DNA of 21,294 bases from a virus: positions 1 through 21,294 of IMG/VR virus record IMGVR_UViG_3300042542_004426; one strand, 5' to 3'. The number at the start of each line of letters is the position of its first letter. The stretch's first letter is position 1. Both the position numbers and the translations under genes were made by a program. This document shows, piece by piece, positions 18,851 to 21,294 of the stretch. The notes under the pieces were generated by a model. The model did no database searches. It was not told the DNA's origin and was given only the letters and a program-made list of their open reading frames with translations.

Positions 18851-19605
18851 AACTGCTGATCGACACAGAGCTCTACCTGTTTGCCGCTGCATCCGCCTGC
18901 GAGTTCGAGGCGGAATGGGACACCGACGACTGGACCTACCTCTGCCGTCATGGTGATGTGAAGGCCTCGCTGCAGGATTCGATCGCGGCCATCCGCGAGG
19001 TGTTCCCTGATGGTCAACCCGTCCTGGCGTTTGGCGATCGCGCATCCTTCCGCTATGGCATCTGGCCCAGCTACAAGGCCAACCGCAAGAGCTACCGCAA
19101 GCCCGCCGGCTACCGCGAGCTGGTGGCCTGGGTTGAGACGGTGGCACCCACCAGGGGATGGGAGGTGGCGCGGCTGCCTGACGTGGAAGGTGATGACGTG
19201 CTGGGCATCCTGTGCGAACCCGGCGATGTCATCTGCAGCTGGGACAAGGACATGCTCACCATTCCCGGTCTGCACTTCCGGCGCAAGGAGGTGGTGGAGG
19301 TTGATCAACTTGCTGCTGACCGTGCTTTTTACACGCAGGTGCTCACCGGCGATGCGGCCGACAACTACCCCGGCTGCCCCGGCTACGGGCCCGTGACCGC
19401 CGAGCGGTTGCTGGCAGGTTGGACAACGGACGTTGATTTCTGGCGTGAGGTGGTCAACGCCTACACGCTCAAGAGCAAGGCCGGCACGCGCGAGGCCGCC
19501 GAGAAGCTGGCACTGCAGCAGGCCCGCTGCGCTCGCATCCTGCGGGCCGGCGAATACGACCTGGCGACCAACACTCCCCGGCTGTGGAACCCTCCGGTAG
19601 CCTGA
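18847..19605 (+). CDS. 5'-3' exonuclease, T7 gp6-like (FEN/PIN fold)
   Basis: The 252-aa product has the FEN acidic pattern: KLLIDTELYLFAAA (Asp6), LAFGDRASFRYGIWPSYKANR (Asp64 and the basic YKANR), VEGDDVLGIL (Glu114, Asp116, Asp117), ICSWDKDMLTI (Asp133, Asp135) and LTGDAADNYPGCPGYGP (Asp169, Asp172) leading into the helix-three-turn-helix. It degrades one strand of duplex DNA 5' to 3', removes RNA primers, promotes recombination and helps recycle host DNA. Length is typical (T7 gp6 about 300). In T7 the order is primase, polymerase, exonuclease; here the exonuclease follows a run of small unknown genes and no polymerase. Confidence 0.88.
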   Translation: MKLLIDTELYLFAAASACEFEAEWDTDDWTYLCRHGDVKASLQDSIAAIREVFPDGQPVLAFGDRASFRYGIWPSYKANRKSYRKPAGYRELVAWVETVAPTRGWEVARLPDVEGDDVLGILCEPGDVICSWDKDMLTIPGLHFRRKEVVEVDQLAADRAFYTQVLTGDAADNYPGCPGYGPVTAERLLAGWTTDVDFWREVVNAYTLKSKAGTREAAEKLALQQARCARILRAGEYDLATNTPRLWNPPVA

Positions 19606-19619
19606 TCTCATCTGCATAC

Positions 19620-19633
19620 CTGCAGTGCTGCAG
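19620..19633. promoter_or_regulatory. CTGCAGTGCTGCAG intergenic motif, copy 2
   Basis: Identical to 214-227. It lies 15 bp after the exonuclease stop and ahead of the virion module. It includes the GTG proposed as start of the next gene, so either that start is really downstream or the motif is not a promoter. Confidence 0.35.
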
Positions 19634-19810
19634 CCTCTTGTCACCGAACAGCTGATTGCTCGATTGCAGGATGTGTTTCCTGCTGCTCCCTCGCGGCACA
19701 TGACAGTCCGCGAGGTTGATCACCTGATCGGGCAACAGGAAGTAGTGACCTACCTGCAGCGGTTGCTGGAGGAGGAGAAAGATTTGCCGCTCAACGTGGA
19801 GGATCTCTGA
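19625..19810 (+). CDS. Small protein between exonuclease and virion genes (61 aa)
   Basis: A GTG start is assumed; it lies in a repeated palindrome and lacks a ribosome binding site, so the protein may begin later. The body, LVTEQLIARLQDVFP, then HMTVREVDHLIGQQEVVTYL and LLEEEKDLPLN, is helical and acidic. Its stop overlaps the next ATG by 1 bp. The position matches T7 gp6.5 and its neighbours. Function unknown. Confidence 0.5.
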   Translation: MLQPLVTEQLIARLQDVFPAAPSRHMTVREVDHLIGQQEVVTYLQRLLEEEKDLPLNVEDL

Positions 19811-20214
19811 TGTGCTTTGGAGGGGGCGGCAGCCCGGCCACCATCACGATGCCCGACACCGGCGCTTACGACCGGCTGGCGCAGATGCAGATGGATGCCA
19901 TGCGCCAGTCGCAGGATGGCGCCATCAAGGTCAAGCAGGGCGAGCTGAACCAGGCGCTGACGGCGCAACAGGAATCACTGGCTCAGCTGCGCGATGTCAA
20001 GACTGCTCGCGCGAATGACACCGCTGCCAATGCCGCGCGGATGGCAGCGCTGATCGGCACGCCACCGCCGGACAAGGCGGCAACGGCACCCGTGCTGGGC
20101 AGTGACCGCGCCGAGATGAGCCGCCCGGCTGGCAAGCGCGGGCTGCGCATCGACCGGGCTACGGCCACCACGGCCGGCGCTGGCACCGGACTCAACATCA
20201 CCACAGGAGTTTGA
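19810..20214 (+). CDS. gp6.7/gp7.3-like small virion protein, paralogue 1
   Basis: The 134-aa product begins MCFGGGGSPATITMPD, as T7 gp6.7 begins MCFSPK. The middle is Gln/Ala-rich and coiled (DRLAQMQMDAMRQSQDGAIK, ALTAQQESLAQLRDVK). The C-terminal part has KRGLRIDR (109-116; T7 gp6.7 has RKGLKVER) and GTGLNI at 125-130, like the GGGINI end I recall in gp7.3. Both T7 proteins are minor particle proteins needed for infectivity. Homology is inferred from end motifs, size and the position just before the portal. It is a paralogue of the next gene. Confidence 0.6.
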   Translation: MCFGGGGSPATITMPDTGAYDRLAQMQMDAMRQSQDGAIKVKQGELNQALTAQQESLAQLRDVKTARANDTAANAARMAALIGTPPPDKAATAPVLGSDRAEMSRPAGKRGLRIDRATATTAGAGTGLNITTGV

Positions 20215-20216
20215 TC

Positions 20217-20606
20217 ATGTGCTTCGGATCACGGCCACAGCCACCGCAGATTGTCTACCAGGGCCCGAGCGAAGAAGACATCGCACGGCAGAACGCATCT
20301 ATGGAGACATACCGGCAGCAGGCCGCTCAGCAGCAGAAGCTGTTGGCCGATCAACTGCAGCAACAGATCGACACCGCGAACACGCGCATGGCGGAACAGC
20401 AGACGCGGCTTGCTGAGGAGCAGGCCATGTCTGCGCGTGCATTGACCCAGCAGGGCGCCTATGCCGTCCAGACCACGCAGGAGACACCTACAGCGGTGCA
20501 GAGCACCACTGCGATGAAGGCCAAGGACAAGCCCCGCACCGGCCTGAAGATCGCGCCCGGTTCCACTGCTGCATCAGCCGGCACCGGCCTGAACATCGGG
20601 GTGTGA
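20217..20606 (+). CDS. gp6.7/gp7.3-like small virion protein, paralogue 2
   Basis: The 129-aa product starts at ATG 20217, 7 nt after AGGAG. It begins MCFGSRPQPPQIVYQGPSEE and has a long Gln-rich coiled coil (about 20-75, with QQQKLLADQLQQQIDTANTR). It ends with RTGLKIAPGS and GTGLNIGV. It shares the MCFG start, GL[RK]I element and GTGLNI end with the preceding gene, but the coiled coil differs, which points to an old duplication. Immediately followed by the portal gene. Confidence 0.6.
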   Translation: MCFGSRPQPPQIVYQGPSEEDIARQNASMETYRQQAAQQQKLLADQLQQQIDTANTRMAEQQTRLAEEQAMSARALTQQGAYAVQTTQETPTAVQSTTAMKAKDKPRTGLKIAPGSTAASAGTGLNIGV

Positions 20607-20607
20607 C

Positions 20608-21294
20608 ATGGGTTGCGAACGCGACTACCGGCAGCTGGAAGGCGACAGGAACAACTACCTGGAGCGGGCCCGCACCGCTGCCCGGTACACCCTGCCGTAC
20701 CTGATCCCGATCAGCGACAGCTACACCCCGGGGCAGAACCAGCAGTGGGGGCTGCCCTGGAATGGCCTTGGTGCTCGTGGCGTTCACAACATCACCAGCC
20801 GGTTGACGTTGGCGTTGCTGCCGCCAACGGAGGCGTTCTTCCGGTTCACGATTGACGAGATCGAGCTGGCCACCCAAGAGCAGGAAGCCCTGGCGGCCGG
20901 CGCCACACCCGAGGATCTGGCCAAGGGCAAGAGCACGTTTGATCTGGGCCTGGCCAAGCTCGAACGCGCCGTGCTGCGCAGCATCGAAACCAGCAACGAC
21001 CGGGTGGCGGTCCACGAAATGCTGATGCACCTGATCGTGGGCGGCAATGCGCTGCTCTACGTCAGCGAGAAGGGGTTGCGGTGTTTCCACCTGGACCGCT
21101 ATGTGCTGCGGCGCGATCCGATGGGCAACCCCCTGCAGGCGATCGTGTGCGAGGAACTCAGCGTTGAGAACCTGCCCCCACGGGTGAAGGCTGTTCTCGA
21201 TGAGGAAGATGGCGACAGGATCGCCGGCATCGACGACGAGGACGGTGACGACGACGCCTCCGAATACGACCGGACGGTGAAGCTGTTCACCTGC
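20608..21294 (+). CDS. Portal (head-tail connector) protein, T7 gp8-like, 3' end outside window
   Basis: The frame is open to the window edge (229 codons seen; T7 gp8 is 536 aa). Matches to gp8 are clear: NNYLERARTAARYTLPYLIP (compare APYETRAQNCAQYTIPSLFP), WNGLGARGVHNITSRLTLAL (compare WQAVGARGLNNLASKLMLAL), LIVGGNALLYV (compare LVVAGNVLLYL) and LDRYVLRRDPMGNPLQ (compare LSSYVVQRDAFGNVLQ). A very acidic stretch with about ten Asp/Glu lies near residues 194-216. Twelve portal subunits form the ring through which DNA enters and leaves the capsid. ATG 20608 follows the previous stop by 1 bp. Confidence 0.92.
   Translation, partial: MGCERDYRQLEGDRNNYLERARTAARYTLPYLIPISDSYTPGQNQQWGLPWNGLGARGVHNITSRLTLALLPPTEAFFRFTIDEIELATQEQEALAAGATPEDLAKGKSTFDLGLAKLERAVLRSIETSNDRVAVHEMLMHLIVGGNALLYVSEKGLRCFHLDRYVLRRDPMGNPLQAIVCEELSVENLPPRVKAVLDEEDGDRIAGIDDEDGDDDASEYDRTVKLFTC

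Noticed and set aside
18670-19701. Long minus-strand ORF (343 aa)
   Set aside because: It lies opposite the exonuclease, whose motifs fix the coding strand. High GC keeps the antisense frame open.

Overview
The window reads as about half of a T7-like (Autographiviridae-type) podovirus genome, most likely a cyanophage of a GC-rich picocyanobacterium such as Synechococcus or Cyanobium. The T7-like assignment rests on a single-subunit RNA polymerase, a gp2.5-like SSB, a 5'-3' exonuclease, a gp8-like portal, a gp19-like terminase and gp6.7-like small proteins. The cyanobacterial host is an inference from two things: an integrase followed by a tRNA-Leu fragment and then the RNA polymerase, which is the order I recall for cyanophage P-SSP7, and the high GC content. 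No host gene is visible, so this looks like free phage DNA (a circular or concatemeric assembly) and not an integrated prophage.

Layout. (1) 1-3.2 kb, plus strand, late right-end genes: a possible holin, a tail fibre, a small tail-associated protein, an L,D-transpeptidase-fold protein and the small terminase. (2) 3.2-5.75 kb, minus strand: the large terminase, a 76-aa protein and a winged-helix regulator. The large terminase converges on the small terminase, which is unusual for a T7-like phage. (3) 5.75-6.69 kb: no convincing gene. It holds tandem CTAGGTGTCG motifs, a C-rich stretch, a strong hairpin at a strand-composition switch and five exact 23-bp tandem repeats. By comparison with T7 this is where the right and left genome ends would meet. 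(4) 6.69-10.25 kb, plus strand, early accessory genes: a sliding-clamp-like protein, an ArdC-type antirestriction protein, small unknowns and two winged-helix proteins. Several are separated by near-copies of one intergenic module (hairpin, CACC tract, GAGAGAGAC, ATG). (5) 10.28-11.98 kb: tyrosine integrase, two small exported or membrane proteins and a tRNA-Leu(UAA) 5' half that is the probable attP. (6) 12.0-19.6 kb: RNA polymerase, SSB, RuvC-like and possible RusA-like resolvases, about ten small tightly overlapping genes and the exonuclease. (7) 19.6-21.3 kb: start of the virion module, with a small protein, two gp6.7/gp7.3-like paralogues and the portal, which runs off the window.

How it fits together. 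The phage RNA polymerase should drive the middle and late genes. SSB, resolvases and exonuclease would handle recombination and host-DNA breakdown. ArdC would protect incoming DNA. Integrase, attP and the winged-helix regulators form a candidate lysogeny module. The most striking point is an absence: no DNA polymerase and no primase-helicase lie between the SSB/endonuclease genes and the exonuclease, where T7-like phages keep them. In their place are small genes, including a zinc-ribbon protein and a possible helicase-loader-like protein, and a clamp-like gene lies in the early region. This suggests a T7-like phage that recruits the host replisome.
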